This document shows, one piece after another, positions 1 to 8,708 of a DNA stretch of 64,000 bases; within the stretch, counting starts at the first letter, position 1; the number at the start of each line of letters is the position of its first letter. A program made the position numbers and the translations under genes. This DNA comes from Streptosporangium roseum DSM 43021 (lineage in GTDB: Bacteria; Actinomycetota; Actinomycetes; Streptosporangiales; Streptosporangiaceae), in the NCBI RefSeq assembly GCF_000024865.1, contig NC_013595.1, positions 6,882,001-6,946,000 on the forward strand. Direction: 5' to 3'. The notes beneath the pieces are model-generated. The model ran no database searches. It saw only the letters and a list, made by a program, of their open reading frames with translations, and was not told the DNA's origin.

Positions 1-1
1 C

Positions 2-1177
2 TCCTGCGAGTGGATGCCGGCCGCCTACCGCCGGCTCAAGAACGGCGACTACGGCAACCACGACCGCTACGACGGCCCCCGCCGGATCGACTACATCGTC
101 ATCCACGACGGGGAGAGCAGCTATGACGCCATAACCCGGCTGACCCGCAACCCCACCTACCTGAGCTGGCACTTCACGCTGCGATCCGGCGACGGCCACA
201 TCGCCCAGCACCTGCGGGGCAGCGACATCGGCTGGCACGCGGGAAACTGGTACGTCAACACCCGCTCCATCGGCCTGGAGCACGAGGGCTACCTGGCCAA
301 GGGCGGCGCCTGGTACACCGAGGCGATGTACCGCTCCTCGGCCGCGCTGGTCGCCCATCTCGCGCGCAAGTACGGCGTGCCCCTGAACCGGGCGCACATC
401 ATCGGCCACGACAACGTGCCGGGCACCACCCCGGAGGGCGTGCGGGACATGCACCAGGACCCCGGCCCCTACTGGGACTGGGCCCACTACTTCGAGCTGC
501 TCGGCAGCCCGCTGACCGGCTCCGCCGACCCCGGCTCCCGCTCGGTGCTGATCAGGCCGGACTACGCCCTCAACCAGCCGCGCTTCACCGGCTGCGCCAA
601 GTCCGGCGAGTGCCCCCCGCAGGGTGCCGCCTCGGTCTGGCTGCACAGCCGCCCCTCGGAGGAGGCCCCGCTGGTCAAGGACATCGGCAAGCACCCCACG
701 GGCGCCTCCACCTACGGCGTCTACGACCACGCGGCCCGTGCCTCCACCGGCCAGCGCTACGCGCTCGCCGAGCGCAGGGGCGACTGGACGGCCATCTGGT
801 ATCTCGGGCAGAAGGCGTGGTTTCATGACCCCGAGACCGCCCGCACGTCCGTGCCCGCCGCCGGCCGCCTGGTGACGCCCCGGCCCGGCCGCGCCCCCGT
901 CAAGGTGTACGGCAGGGCCTACCCCGAGGCGTCGGCCTACCCCCGGGGCGTCCCCCGGCAGGAGCTGATCCCCCTGCAGTACTCCTTCCCTGCCGGGCAG
1001 TTCTACAGCCTTGGCATGACGAGCCGCGCCACCTACCTCCGGTCGGGCGCCCTGGACCCGTCGAGGAACCGGGTCGTCAGGGGCGACGTCCGTTACCACC
1101 AGATCCAGTTCGGCCACCGGATCATGTTCGTCCGGGCCGCCGACGTCAAGGTGGTCCCCCAGGAAGATCCCCGGTAG
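2..1177 (+). CDS. N-acetylmuramoyl-L-alanine amidase, 5' partial
   Basis: Zinc amidase of the Amidase_2/PGRP fold, expected to cut the MurNAc-L-Ala bond of peptidoglycan. The frame stays open through the left edge (S-C-E-W precede the first ATG at 14), so the true start and any signal peptide lie outside the window. Counting from that ATG, the fold spans about residues 1-165. H31 (IVIHDGES), H132 (IIGHDNVPGT) and D149 (QDPGPYWDW) sit where the three zinc ligands of AmpD-type enzymes fall. IGLEHEGY is also typical. Residues 170-387 carry no catalytic motif I recognise; two SH3-like, possibly wall-binding stretches are my inference. Fold assignment is firm; the exact substrate is not visible. 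Confidence 0.88.
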   Translation, partial: SCEWMPAAYRRLKNGDYGNHDRYDGPRRIDYIVIHDGESSYDAITRLTRNPTYLSWHFTLRSGDGHIAQHLRGSDIGWHAGNWYVNTRSIGLEHEGYLAKGGAWYTEAMYRSSAALVAHLARKYGVPLNRAHIIGHDNVPGTTPEGVRDMHQDPGPYWDWAHYFELLGSPLTGSADPGSRSVLIRPDYALNQPRFTGCAKSGECPPQGAASVWLHSRPSEEAPLVKDIGKHPTGASTYGVYDHAARASTGQRYALAERRGDWTAIWYLGQKAWFHDPETARTSVPAAGRLVTPRPGRAPVKVYGRAYPEASAYPRGVPRQELIPLQYSFPAGQFYSLGMTSRATYLRSGALDPSRNRVVRGDVRYHQIQFGHRIMFVRAADVKVVPQEDPR

Positions 1178-1253
1178 GCCGCCGGGTTGCGCACATCCGC
1201 GCTCCGGAGGCGCTAGAGTTTTCACGTGCCCCGGACGAGTCGCCGGGAATCAC

Positions 1254-1325
1254 GCGGAAGTGGCTCAGTGGTAGAGCATCACCTTGCCAAGGTGAGGGTC
1301 GCGGGTTCGAATCCCGTCTTCCGCT
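1254..1325 (+). tRNA. tRNA-Gly(GCC), copy 1
   Basis: A 72-base cloverleaf. The acceptor arm GCGGAAG (1254-1260) pairs with CTTCCGC (1318-1324), and the anticodon loop TTGCCAA has GCC at 1286-1288. The T-arm reads GGGTTCGAATCCC. CCA is not encoded. It is identical base for base to the copy at 1499-1570. Confidence 0.96.
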
Positions 1326-1350
1326 CCAGCAGGTCCTCCGGGATCTGACT

Positions 1351-1421
1351 GGTGGAGTGGCCGAGAGGCGAGGCAACGGCCTGCAAAGCCGTGTACACGG
1401 GTTCAAATCCCGTCTCCACCT
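1351..1421 (+). tRNA. tRNA-Cys(GCA)
   Basis: A 71-base cloverleaf. GGTGGAG (1351-1357) pairs with CTCCACC (1414-1420). The anticodon loop CTGCAAA has GCA at 1383-1385, and the T-loop is GGGTTCAAATCCC. CCA is not encoded. It lies between the two identical tRNA-Gly genes. Confidence 0.95.
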
Positions 1422-1498
1422 CAGTGCACGGACATCGGAGTCCCAAGGATCCGGTAAAGTAGCGCATGTGCCGCAGAGGGGAAACCCGAAGCAGACAC

Positions 1499-1570
1499 GC
1501 GGAAGTGGCTCAGTGGTAGAGCATCACCTTGCCAAGGTGAGGGTCGCGGGTTCGAATCCCGTCTTCCGCT
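1499..1570 (+). tRNA. tRNA-Gly(GCC), copy 2
   Basis: A 72-base perfect duplicate of the gene at 1254-1325, with anticodon GCC at 1531-1533. The flanking sequence beyond two or three bases differs, so the duplication is either old with the tRNA body kept by selection, or homogenised by gene conversion. Confidence 0.96.
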
Positions 1571-1583
1571 CTGGTTCACCCGA

Positions 1584-1658
1584 GGACGATTAGCTCAGCG
1601 GGAGAGCGCTTCCCTGACACGGAAGAGGTCACAGGTTCAATCCCTGTATCGTCCACCA
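1584..1658 (+). tRNA. tRNA-Val(GAC) with encoded CCA
   Basis: GGACGAT (1584-1590) pairs with ATCGTCC (1648-1654), and the discriminator is A1655. CCA follows at 1656-1658, so the 3' end is encoded here, unlike in the other three tRNAs. The anticodon loop CTGACAC has GAC at 1616-1618. It is the last gene of the tRNA cluster, directly before a strong terminator. Confidence 0.95.
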
Positions 1659-1661
1659 TCG

Positions 1662-1695
1662 AAGATCCCCAGGCTCCGGCCTGGGGATCTTTTTT
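1662..1695 (+). terminator. Rho-independent terminator of the tRNA cluster
   Basis: A perfect 13-bp stem: AAGATCCCCAGGC (1662-1674) pairs with GCCTGGGGATCTT (1679-1691) around a TCCG tetraloop, followed by a T run at 1690-1695. It is the only classic U-tract terminator I see in the window. Confidence 0.95.
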
Positions 1696-1876
1696 CTGCC
1701 GGTACCACCGAGCCGGTGGCACCGCGACGCCGAGAGCGCCGATCCCCTTTCACAGATCGCGACGATCTTCCTCTTGACACGCGGCGCATCGCCGGCGAGA
1801 GGCAACATAGAGGGACGCATAGCTGGAAATCGGTTAATCGCTATGCTCTTTTGACCGTGGCGAAAGGGGCCGGCCT

Positions 1877-2764
1877 GTGCAGCGCGTGGTGGTCGATCCG
1901 GAGGTGCCCGCGGACGTCGCCGAGCTCCTCCGGCGGAACGGGCCACTGCTCTCCCGCTTCCGGGCCGGATGGAGTCCGGAGCCGGGGGACGTCTCGCGGC
2001 TTCCGGCGGCCCTCGTGGCGCCCCTCGCGGTGACGGCGGCCCTGGCCGCCGCCGTCACCGCCCTCACCGGTGCGTCCGTCGGATTCCTGCTCGTCCTGCT
2101 CGCCGTCTACGCGACGGTCCTCACCTGCGTCTACATCGGCAGGAAACCCGCTCCGTACGACGCCGTCGAGCGCGTCCTGTACCGGCACTCGCAGCGGTAC
2201 AGAGGGGGCTACCTGATCCTGGAGGACTTCGACTACGGCGCCAGGGATCTGCTCGGCCGGGTCCAGCGGGCGATCGACTACATCCTCGGCTCCCGGGTCA
2301 ACACCATGGGGATGCTCGACAGCGTGCGCAACTCGGTGATGTTGCCGGCCGAGGAATGGGAGATCGCCCGCCTGCTGACCAAGCTGTCGGCGCTGCGGGC
2401 CAAGCACGGCAGCCTCGCCCGCGGCGGCAGGACGCCGGAGGTGGCCGCCGCGATGGCGCCGCTGGAGCGGGCGCTGGCCGCCAGCGAGGCCGCCGTCGTC
2501 GCCCGGGTGGAGACTCTGGAACGTTACGCGCGGCACGTCTCCAATGCCGAACGCGCCCTCAGGTCCCAGGGCCAGATCGACGCCCTCCTGGCCCACCTGC
2601 CCGAGTACGAGCAGCTCGTCGCCGAGACGGGGGCGGCCAGGTTCTCCGCACCGGAGATCGGCCACCTGAGCGAGGACGCCGCCCAGCTCCAGCGGGCGCT
2701 CCGCGACAGCGTCCGCTCCGCCCACGAGGCCTTCCGCTATCTCGACGGGCCCCGGCCCGGCTGA
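1877..2764 (+). CDS. Membrane protein of unknown function
   Basis: A 295-residue protein I do not recognise. GTG at 1877 is the likely start: GAAAGGGG at 1862-1869 gives 7-base spacing. A hydrophobic block at about residues 43-90 can form two transmembrane helices with a tight turn (ASVGF). The rest (about 95-295) is polar, rich in Ala, Glu and Arg, and helical, probably a cytoplasmic coiled-coil-like domain. No catalytic motif is visible. A -10-like TATGCT lies at 1842-1847. It stands alone between the tRNA cluster and the EEP gene, 198 bases downstream. Confidence 0.72.
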   Translation: MQRVVVDPEVPADVAELLRRNGPLLSRFRAGWSPEPGDVSRLPAALVAPLAVTAALAAAVTALTGASVGFLLVLLAVYATVLTCVYIGRKPAPYDAVERVLYRHSQRYRGGYLILEDFDYGARDLLGRVQRAIDYILGSRVNTMGMLDSVRNSVMLPAEEWEIARLLTKLSALRAKHGSLARGGRTPEVAAAMAPLERALAASEAAVVARVETLERYARHVSNAERALRSQGQIDALLAHLPEYEQLVAETGAARFSAPEIGHLSEDAAQLQRALRDSVRSAHEAFRYLDGPRPG

Positions 2765-2923
2765 CCCCGCGGCGCCGGTGGCTCCGTTCACCCCCGGCCC
2801 GGCCGACCGGCCGGGACCCGGTCCACCGCCTCCGGCCCCGTCGGCCGCGACGGCGGCTCCGTTCACCGCCGCCTGATCCGGGAACGCCGATCGGGCCGGG
2901 AAGTTCGCCCTTGCCATGGGTCC

Positions 2924-2955
2924 CCAAGGAAGCGAGGATGGCTCACATTCCTTGG
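2924..2955 (+). promoter_or_regulatory. Inverted repeat overlapping a ribosome-binding site
   Basis: CCAAGGAA (2924-2931) and TTCCTTGG (2948-2955) are perfect 8-bp arms with a 16-base loop. The right arm covers the first G bases of the TTGGAGG Shine-Dalgarno (2952-2958) of the gene starting at 2963. An RNA hairpin here would block initiation, so translational control is possible. Confidence 0.4.
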
Positions 2956-2962
2956 AGGTAGC

Positions 2963-4816
2963 ATGCGGATCCGCGTGGATGTCGCCCTCGGCGTGGTGGT
3001 GCTGATCGATGTGCTGCGGGTCTTCCTGCCGTCGCTGATCACCCTGTTCGGCCGGGCGGGCAGCACGCCCGCGGAGATGATGGGCCTGTACGCCGCCTCC
3101 TGGTTCGTGGTGGCCTTCCTCACGGTCCCGCTGGCCCGGTCGGTCCCGCCGCGCCGGGTGGCGCTCGGCGCCGGTCTCCTGCTGCTCCTGGCCCGGCTGG
3201 CGCTGCAGCCGACCTCCGGCGGCGAGATCCAGCTCCACCTGGCGAGCGCGGGCCTGCTGGCCGGACTGGTCTGGCTGACGGCGACCGCGATGGCCGCCCG
3301 GGACGCCCGGCCCGCGATGGCCGGGGTGATCACCGGCCTGGCGGCCTCCACGGTGATCCACGCGGCACTGGACGGCATCGACCTGATGTGGCGGCCCGGC
3401 CCGGTCCCGTGGGTGGCGCTGGCGGCCGAGCTCGGGCTGTCCGCGGTGTTCCTGCTGCGGCCCGGTCCCGCCGGGGAGGAGCACTCGGGCGCCCCGCGCG
3501 CCTGGCTGCCGGTCGGTCCCGCCCTGCTGCTGTGGGGCCTGTACACGGGCAACACCGCGCACGCCCAGGCCGCGGCCGGTTCCTCCGCCCTGGCCGCCGC
3601 CGCGGTCGTGGCGGCGTTCGCGGTGCTGTCGACGGCGCCCGCCGCGCAGCCGCTGCTCCGGCGGCCGCTGGTGCCCGCCGTCGCCCTGGTCGCCTCCGCC
3701 GTGGCGTTCACGTTCGGCGAGGCCACGGTGGGCGGCGTCCACGGCGTGGCCCCGGGCTGGACGATCGCCGCGCAGATCGTCGGTCAGGTCGCGCTGGGGG
3801 CCTGCCTGGCGCACGCGGCGGCGACCTTCGGCCCCGACCGCCCGCCGCGGCGCGGTCTGGCGGCGGCGGGCGGCATGCTGCTGTTCGTCGTGTTCGTCTT
3901 CGGCTACTACGCCGCCTACGACCTCTACCTGCCCAACCAGTGGGTGCCCGTCTGCGCGGCGCTCCTGGTGGCGGTGCCCGCCGTGGTAGGCGCCACCGGC
4001 CTGCCGCGGGCCTCCTACGGCCTGCGGGTGCCGATCGCCGTCGCCGCCGCCGTCGCGCTGGTGGCGGCCGTGCCCCTCTGGCAGGGCGCCACGCCGAGGT
4101 GGGAGCCGCCCGGCGACGGGCTGCGGGTGGCGGCCTACAACATCCGGATGGGGTACGGCGAGTCCGGCAGGCTGTCGCTGGAACGGCAGGCCGACACCCT
4201 CAGGGCCCTGAGGCCGCACGTGGTCGTGCTCAGCGAGGCCGATCGGGGATGGCTGCTCAACGGCGGCCACGACGACGTGCGGCTGATCGCCGAGCGGCTC
4301 GGCATGCGCTACATCTGGGCCCCGGCGGCCGACGAGGTGTGGGGGGACGCGCTCCTGACCGACCTGCCGGTCACCTCGGTCCGCAACCACGTGCTCGTTC
4401 AGGGCGGTCCGACCGGGGCGCAGGCGCTGGAGGTCGGGCTGAGATGGCAGGGCAGGGACGTCACCGTGATCGGCACCCACCTGCAGCCGCCGCCCGGCTG
4501 GCGCGAGCTCGACCAGGTGGAGCAGCTCGGGCGGATCGTCAGGGACGCCGCCGCGGGGGGCCGGCCGGTGGTCGTGGCGGGCGACCTCAACCTGGAGCCG
4601 GCGGACCCGGCCTGGGAGGTGCTCATGGGCTCCGGGCTGACCGACCCCATCGCCCCGGTCCGGCCGTTCAGCACCATCCCTACCCCGGGAGGCCCTGCCC
4701 AGCAGATCGACCACGTGCTGGTCACCCCGGGCTTCACCGGCAGGGACCAGGCCAACGTCGACGTCCCCCACTCCGACCACCGCCCCATCGCCGTCACCCT
4801 GGTCCCGCAGTCGTGA
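2963..4816 (+). CDS. Integral membrane protein with C-terminal EEP (endonuclease/exonuclease/phosphatase) domain
   Basis: 617 residues. Residues 1-370 are about ten hydrophobic helices. From about 385 a DNase I-like EEP domain follows, with the metal/phosphoesterase motifs in order: AAYNIRMG (about 387), the conserved Glu in LSEAD, GTHL (about 503), GDLN (about 539), IDHVL and SDHRP (about 602). The domain probably faces outside and cleaves a phosphodiester or phosphate ester (lipid, nucleic acid or nucleotide), but the sequence does not tell which. The ATG at 2963 has an excellent SD (TTGGAGG). It is followed within 27 bases by the DCC-protein gene. It could equally be called an endonuclease/exonuclease/phosphatase family protein. 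Confidence 0.85.
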   Translation: MRIRVDVALGVVVLIDVLRVFLPSLITLFGRAGSTPAEMMGLYAASWFVVAFLTVPLARSVPPRRVALGAGLLLLLARLALQPTSGGEIQLHLASAGLLAGLVWLTATAMAARDARPAMAGVITGLAASTVIHAALDGIDLMWRPGPVPWVALAAELGLSAVFLLRPGPAGEEHSGAPRAWLPVGPALLLWGLYTGNTAHAQAAAGSSALAAAAVVAAFAVLSTAPAAQPLLRRPLVPAVALVASAVAFTFGEATVGGVHGVAPGWTIAAQIVGQVALGACLAHAAATFGPDRPPRRGLAAAGGMLLFVVFVFGYYAAYDLYLPNQWVPVCAALLVAVPAVVGATGLPRASYGLRVPIAVAAAVALVAAVPLWQGATPRWEPPGDGLRVAAYNIRMGYGESGRLSLERQADTLRALRPHVVVLSEADRGWLLNGGHDDVRLIAERLGMRYIWAPAADEVWGDALLTDLPVTSVRNHVLVQGGPTGAQALEVGLRWQGRDVTVIGTHLQPPPGWRELDQVEQLGRIVRDAAAGGRPVVVAGDLNLEPADPAWEVLMGSGLTDPIAPVRPFSTIPTPGGPAQQIDHVLVTPGFTGRDQANVDVPHSDHRPIAVTLVPQS

Positions 4817-4830
4817 TCGGAGCGGCTGGG

Positions 4831-4836
4831 TAGGGT
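4831..4836 (+). promoter_or_regulatory. -10 element for a leaderless transcript
   Basis: TAGGGT ends 7 bases before the ATG at 4844, and no Shine-Dalgarno is present. This is the spacing expected when transcription begins at the start codon. No clear -35 is seen. Confidence 0.45.
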
Positions 4837-4843
4837 CTGTTCC

Positions 4844-5221
4844 ATGAGGGAGCAACCGGTTCTGGTCTTCGACGGCGACTGCGGGTTCTGCACGACGAGC
4901 GTCCGGTTCGCCGAGCGCCGGATCGGTGTCCGGGCCCGCGTCACCCCCTGGCAGTTCGCCGACCTGGCCGCGCTGGGCACCACGCGGGAGCGGGCGGAGC
5001 GCGAGGTCCTGTGGGTCGAGCGCGGCCGGGTGTACGGCGGAGCGCAGGCGGTCGCCAGGCTGCTGGTCGCCGCCGGCCCGCCGTGGAGCCTGCCGGGTCT
5101 CGCGCTGCGGGTGCCGCCCTTCCGGTGGGCGGCCCAGGGGCTCTACCGGCTCGTCGCGATGAACCGCCACCGGCTGCCCGGTGGGACCCCCGCCTGCGCG
5201 CTTCCGGCGGGCCGGCGATGA
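4844..5221 (+). CDS. DCC family thiol-disulfide oxidoreductase (DUF393)
   Basis: 125 residues. The N-terminal VFDGDCGFCTTSV holds the D-x-D-C-x-x-C signature that names the DCC family, a thioredoxin-like redox motif. No signal peptide is seen, so it is probably cytoplasmic. The family's substrates are not established. The start is probably leaderless (TAGGGT 7 bases upstream). Its stop overlaps the ATG of the pyroglutamyl-peptidase gene (ATGA at 5218-5221), so the two are translationally coupled. Confidence 0.9.
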   Translation: MREQPVLVFDGDCGFCTTSVRFAERRIGVRARVTPWQFADLAALGTTRERAEREVLWVERGRVYGGAQAVARLLVAAGPPWSLPGLALRVPPFRWAAQGLYRLVAMNRHRLPGGTPACALPAGRR

Positions 5222-5838
5222 CCGTCCTGCTCACCGGCTTCGAGCCGTTCGACGGCGCCGCGGTCAACCCGTCGTGGGAGGCGGTCAGGCTGGTGCCCGG
5301 GGTGCGGGCCGTACAGTTGCCGTGCGTGTTCGGCCAGGCGCTGGAGCACCTGCGTGCGGCGGTGCTGGAGCACGACCCCGCGGTGGTGGTCTGCGTCGGG
5401 CAGGCCGGGGGGCGGCCCGACGTGACGGTCGAGCGGGTGGCCGTCAACATCGACGACGCCCGCATCCCGGACAACGCCGGACGGCAGCCGATCGACGAGC
5501 CGGTGGTGCCCGGCGGGCCCGCCGCCTACTTCGCCACGCTGCCGGTGAAGGCGTGCGTGGCGGCGGCCCGGACGGCCGGGATCCCGGCGAGCGTGTCGCA
5601 GAGCGCCGGGACGTTCGTCTGCAACCACGTCTTCTACGGTCTCATGCATCTGATCGCCACCGAGCGGCCCGGGATCCGCGGCGGCTTCGTGCACGTGCCG
5701 TTCGCCCCGGAGCAGGTGCTCGGCCAGGCCGGGCCGTCCATGCCGGTGGCGATGGTCGCCGAGGCGCTGAAGGCGATCGTGGCGGCCGCCGTCTCGGTGG
5801 AGGGCGACCTCCGGCTGGTCGGCGGGTCGCTGCACTGA
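5218..5838 (+). CDS. pcp: Pyroglutamyl-peptidase I
   Basis: A 206-residue cysteine peptidase (C15) that removes N-terminal pyroglutamate. The N-terminus LLTGFEPF is diagnostic. The catalytic triad is visible: E72 in VERVAVN, C135 in SAGTFVCNH and H159 in GFVHVP, matching E81/C144/H168 of the Bacillus enzyme. The length is slightly below the usual 210-220. The start is the ATG inside the ATGA overlap with the DCC gene; longer in-frame extensions upstream merely run through that gene. Its cytosolic role would be turnover of pyroglutamyl peptides. Confidence 0.94.
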   Translation: MTVLLTGFEPFDGAAVNPSWEAVRLVPGVRAVQLPCVFGQALEHLRAAVLEHDPAVVVCVGQAGGRPDVTVERVAVNIDDARIPDNAGRQPIDEPVVPGGPAAYFATLPVKACVAAARTAGIPASVSQSAGTFVCNHVFYGLMHLIATERPGIRGGFVHVPFAPEQVLGQAGPSMPVAMVAEALKAIVAAAVSVEGDLRLVGGSLH

Positions 5839-5940
5839 GCCGGATCGCTCGCACCGCCGCACGGAGCCGGGGCGCCGCGCTTCGGAGGTCCCCATGGTGG
5901 TGCGGGCCCCCGCGGCACCGGGCCTCCTGCGGCCGGGCCC

Positions 5941-6981
5941 CTACAGCGGCACGCCGTAGATCACTCGGCGGCCCGCGAACTCGGTCACGCTCCAGAGCGT
6001 CCTCTTGTCGCGGACGCAGGTGAGATCCTCGGGGCCCACCGGGTAGGGGCGCTTCCTGACCGTGTCGCCGACCACGATGAGGCTGCCGTTCCTGGACGCG
6101 CCCGCCGCCTGGCTGAGGTACCAGGTGCCGTCGTGGGAGAGCGCGCCCTGGATCTTTGCCTCGGGCAGGCGGTAGGCGTCCAGCGCGGAGGCGACGCCGC
6201 CGGCGTCGGCCCGGAACGTGCCGTCGGCGTTCAGCGGCCAGCGGGCCACCCGGCCGCCGGGGCCGTCCAGGTACTCGCCGGAGATCAGGGTGTCGGTGGC
6301 GGTCGTGCGGTCGATCGCGGCGAAGGAGAACCGGGCGCCGCCCGAGGTCGGGGTCCAGGCTCCGGTCTGCGGCATCACGTAGCGGTAGCCGAAGGCGTTG
6401 TGCACCTCGCCCTTCCTGCCGATCCTGGTCTTGTCGTCCCCGTCCACCTCGAAGATGTGCCGGGTGTCGAAGACCCGCATGCCCCGGCTGGTGTCGGCGA
6501 CGTAGAGCAGGTCGCCGTACCAGGCGACGCCGCCGGCATGGATGTCGATCGGGGCGATGTCGCCGTCTGCGCCGGCCCGCACGAGCAGGACGTGCCGGTA
6601 GCGCAGGGCCGCCGTGTCGAGGAAGGACAGGCGCACTCCCCGCTCGGCCCCCGTCTCGGGCTTGAAGTACCAGCTCACCACGTATGTCCCCCCGCCGGTC
6701 CCCGCGTCGGAGGAGCAGGTCAGCCCCTGGGGGTACCAGTCGCGGACGGCGTTGTCGTCGGCGTCGAAGCAGTACCAGTCCACCGGCCGGGGCCTCATCG
6801 TCCCGAAGGCCCCGGCCCCGGTGGCCCCCTTCCTGGCCGCGACGCGGTTCGCCTTGGCCAGCACGGTGTCGAGGGTCACGCGCTTGAGCTGCTTCTCCAG
6901 GGCCCGGACCCCGGCTGCGAGGTCACCGCCGTCCCGCTTCAGCTGGAAGGGCTCCGCCGCTACGGCCGTCATCCCACTCAT
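5941..6981 (-). CDS. Conserved protein of unknown function, propeller-like repeats
   Basis: 346 residues from the ATG at 6981, chosen because GGAGGAG lies just upstream; an in-frame ATG at 7005 lacks such a site. There is no clear signal peptide. The sequence is rich in short Trp/Tyr/Gly strands (for example WYGDLLYVADTS, DGTWYLSQAAG) that recur roughly every 50 residues, which suggests a beta-propeller; that is inference. No catalytic motif is recognised. It lies 88 bases downstream of the GCS2-type ligase gene on the same strand and converges with pcp. Confidence 0.68.
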   Translation of the reverse strand: MSGMTAVAAEPFQLKRDGGDLAAGVRALEKQLKRVTLDTVLAKANRVAARKGATGAGAFGTMRPRPVDWYCFDADDNAVRDWYPQGLTCSSDAGTGGGTYVVSWYFKPETGAERGVRLSFLDTAALRYRHVLLVRAGADGDIAPIDIHAGGVAWYGDLLYVADTSRGMRVFDTRHIFEVDGDDKTRIGRKGEVHNAFGYRYVMPQTGAWTPTSGGARFSFAAIDRTTATDTLISGEYLDGPGGRVARWPLNADGTFRADAGGVASALDAYRLPEAKIQGALSHDGTWYLSQAAGASRNGSLIVVGDTVRKRPYPVGPEDLTCVRDKRTLWSVTEFAGRRVIYGVPL

Positions 6982-7069
6982 GGGGGGTTCTCCTCCGCCG
7001 GTCACGCCCGGATGGGCGGATCAAGGTGTGGAGTTCATGAGTATGCCCCGACTTGAATATCTTTTGTGA

Positions 7070-8506
7070 TCATATGGGCCAGGTGTGCACCGGCTCCCCC
7101 GTGAGCGACAGCTCCCGGTAGCGGGTCACCATGCGGGCCCGGGCCGCCGGATCGCCGCCGAGCCCTTCGACGACCTGGCGCTGCCAGATCGCACCGGTAC
7201 GGCGGAGCCTGACCCGTTCCCGGATGATGTCCAGCGCCCAGTCGGCCTCGGCCGGGTCCACCCCCACCCGTTCAAGCCCGGCCTTCGCGACGGGCAGCAG
7301 GTCCAGGGCGAGCTGCGCGGCCGGCACCTCCCCCTCCACGCCCGGCCAGGCCATCGGCGCGTCCAGGCCGTGGATCGCGGCGCGGTAGAAGTTGCGGTAG
7401 GCCGCGGCGAAGGGGAAGTCCTCGACCGGCCCGGCCGCCATGGCGGCGGTGAGCCCGAGCAGGAACGCGGCGTTGGCCGCCATGTCGGCGGGGGTCGGAC
7501 CGGCCGGCAGGGCGCGCATCTCCACCCGCAGGTGGCCGCCGTCCGCGGGGTCGTAGATCGGCCGGTTCCACTGCCACACCGTCCCCTGGTGCAGCCGGAG
7601 CTCGGCCAGCCCGGGAGCCTCCCCTTCCCCGGCGGGGACCTGCTCCGAGGTCATCGGCAGCACCGGCTCGTAGTCGCGGACACAGGTCTCGAACATCTCC
7701 TCGGCGCCGCTCACCCAGCCGGAGCCGAAGGCCACCCGCCGGTCCCTGCGGTCGAGCCGTTCCACGTCCCGGTCGTCGGCCGACTCCTCGAACAGCGCGA
7801 TCCTGGTCTCCTCCCACAACCGCCTGCCCAGGAAACCCGGCGAGTTGCCGCTGACCGCCAGGACCGGGCCGGTGGCCAGCTGGGCGGCGTTGTAGACGCG
7901 GGCGAAGTCGGCGGGAGCCGTACGGAGGTGGACCTGCCAGGAGGTGTTGGCGCTCTCCAGGATCACCCCCTCGACCTCCAGCTCCAGCTCCTCGACCCCT
8001 TCGATGCGCACCCGGAACGGTTCGGTGCGCAGCCGCCGCATGCCCCGGCTCAGCGCCCGGTAGCGGCTCTCGTCGCTGAGCGCCTCGTGGGTGAAGTCGA
8101 ACTCGCTCAGCGAGGGCAGGATCCCGATCGCCAGGGCCTGCCCGCCCTGTGTCCCCGCCGCCGCGTCCACCAGGGCCATCGTCTCGCGCAGCTCCCGCAC
8201 CAGGGCGCTGAAGGGCCGCCCGGCGATCGGCAGCGGCGTCAGGTTGACCTCCAGGTTGAACCGGCCGAGTTCCGGCACGAGCCGGTCGTCGTCGGCGGCG
8301 TCGCGCACCTCGTGGTTGCGCGGAAGCGGCCGGCCGTCGGGGGTGATGAGGAACATCTCCAGCTCGGCCCCGATGGTCGCGGGCCCGGTACCGAAGCCCG
8401 GCCTGGCGAGCAGCTCGCGGAGCGCGGCGAGCTGCTCTTCCAGCCGTTCGCCGAAGCGGGCGAACTCCGCCTCGGAGAATCGGTCCTTGTCGACTTGCTG
8501 ACCCAT
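7070..8506 (-). CDS. Glutamate-cysteine ligase family (GCS2) protein
   Basis: 478 residues. IGAELEMFLI near the N-terminus, RFNLEVNLTP and the later HLRVEMRALPAGPT are the ATP/metal-binding and carboxylate-amine ligase motifs of GCS2 enzymes (YbdK/EgtA-like). They join glutamate or a related carboxylate to an amine using ATP. The start is ATG at 8506 (MGQQVDK); a weak GGTGAG precedes it. Actinobacteria normally use mycothiol rather than glutathione, so the product could be an ergothioneine or other thiol precursor; no egt genes lie nearby. It is divergent from the alcohol dehydrogenase gene across 202 bases in which I see no strong site. Confidence 0.85.
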   Translation of the reverse strand: MGQQVDKDRFSEAEFARFGERLEEQLAALRELLARPGFGTGPATIGAELEMFLITPDGRPLPRNHEVRDAADDDRLVPELGRFNLEVNLTPLPIAGRPFSALVRELRETMALVDAAAGTQGGQALAIGILPSLSEFDFTHEALSDESRYRALSRGMRRLRTEPFRVRIEGVEELELEVEGVILESANTSWQVHLRTAPADFARVYNAAQLATGPVLAVSGNSPGFLGRRLWEETRIALFEESADDRDVERLDRRDRRVAFGSGWVSGAEEMFETCVRDYEPVLPMTSEQVPAGEGEAPGLAELRLHQGTVWQWNRPIYDPADGGHLRVEMRALPAGPTPADMAANAAFLLGLTAAMAAGPVEDFPFAAAYRNFYRAAIHGLDAPMAWPGVEGEVPAAQLALDLLPVAKAGLERVGVDPAEADWALDIIRERVRLRRTGAIWQRQVVEGLGGDPAARARMVTRYRELSLTGEPVHTWPI

Positions 8507-8708
8507 CTCACCATCCGATCCGTTGGTCCTTGTGCCCCCTCCTCTGTCCCAGCCCGGGGGTTCTAATCGGCCCGCGGCGTAAGTGACGGCCCGCACGGCG
8601 CATCCGCCCCCCTTCTCCGGGCGCTCCGGGGGCCTGGAGAATGCTGCACAGGCCGCCGGGCCGCGCGAGCGGGCCGGCGGCGCCGGACGAGTCAGGGAGT
8701 GTGCGCCG

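Noticed and set aside
1254..1658. The tRNA cluster as an integration (att) site
   Set aside because: No integrase gene, no direct repeat of a tRNA 3' end outside the cluster, and the second tRNA-Gly copy is a full gene rather than an att fragment.
1841..5170. A 1109-codon open frame on the minus strand opposite the membrane/EEP and DCC genes
   Set aside because: It is antisense to well-supported genes and its product is a low-complexity string of Arg, Gly, Gln, His and Asp. Such frames arise from G/C-rich third positions.
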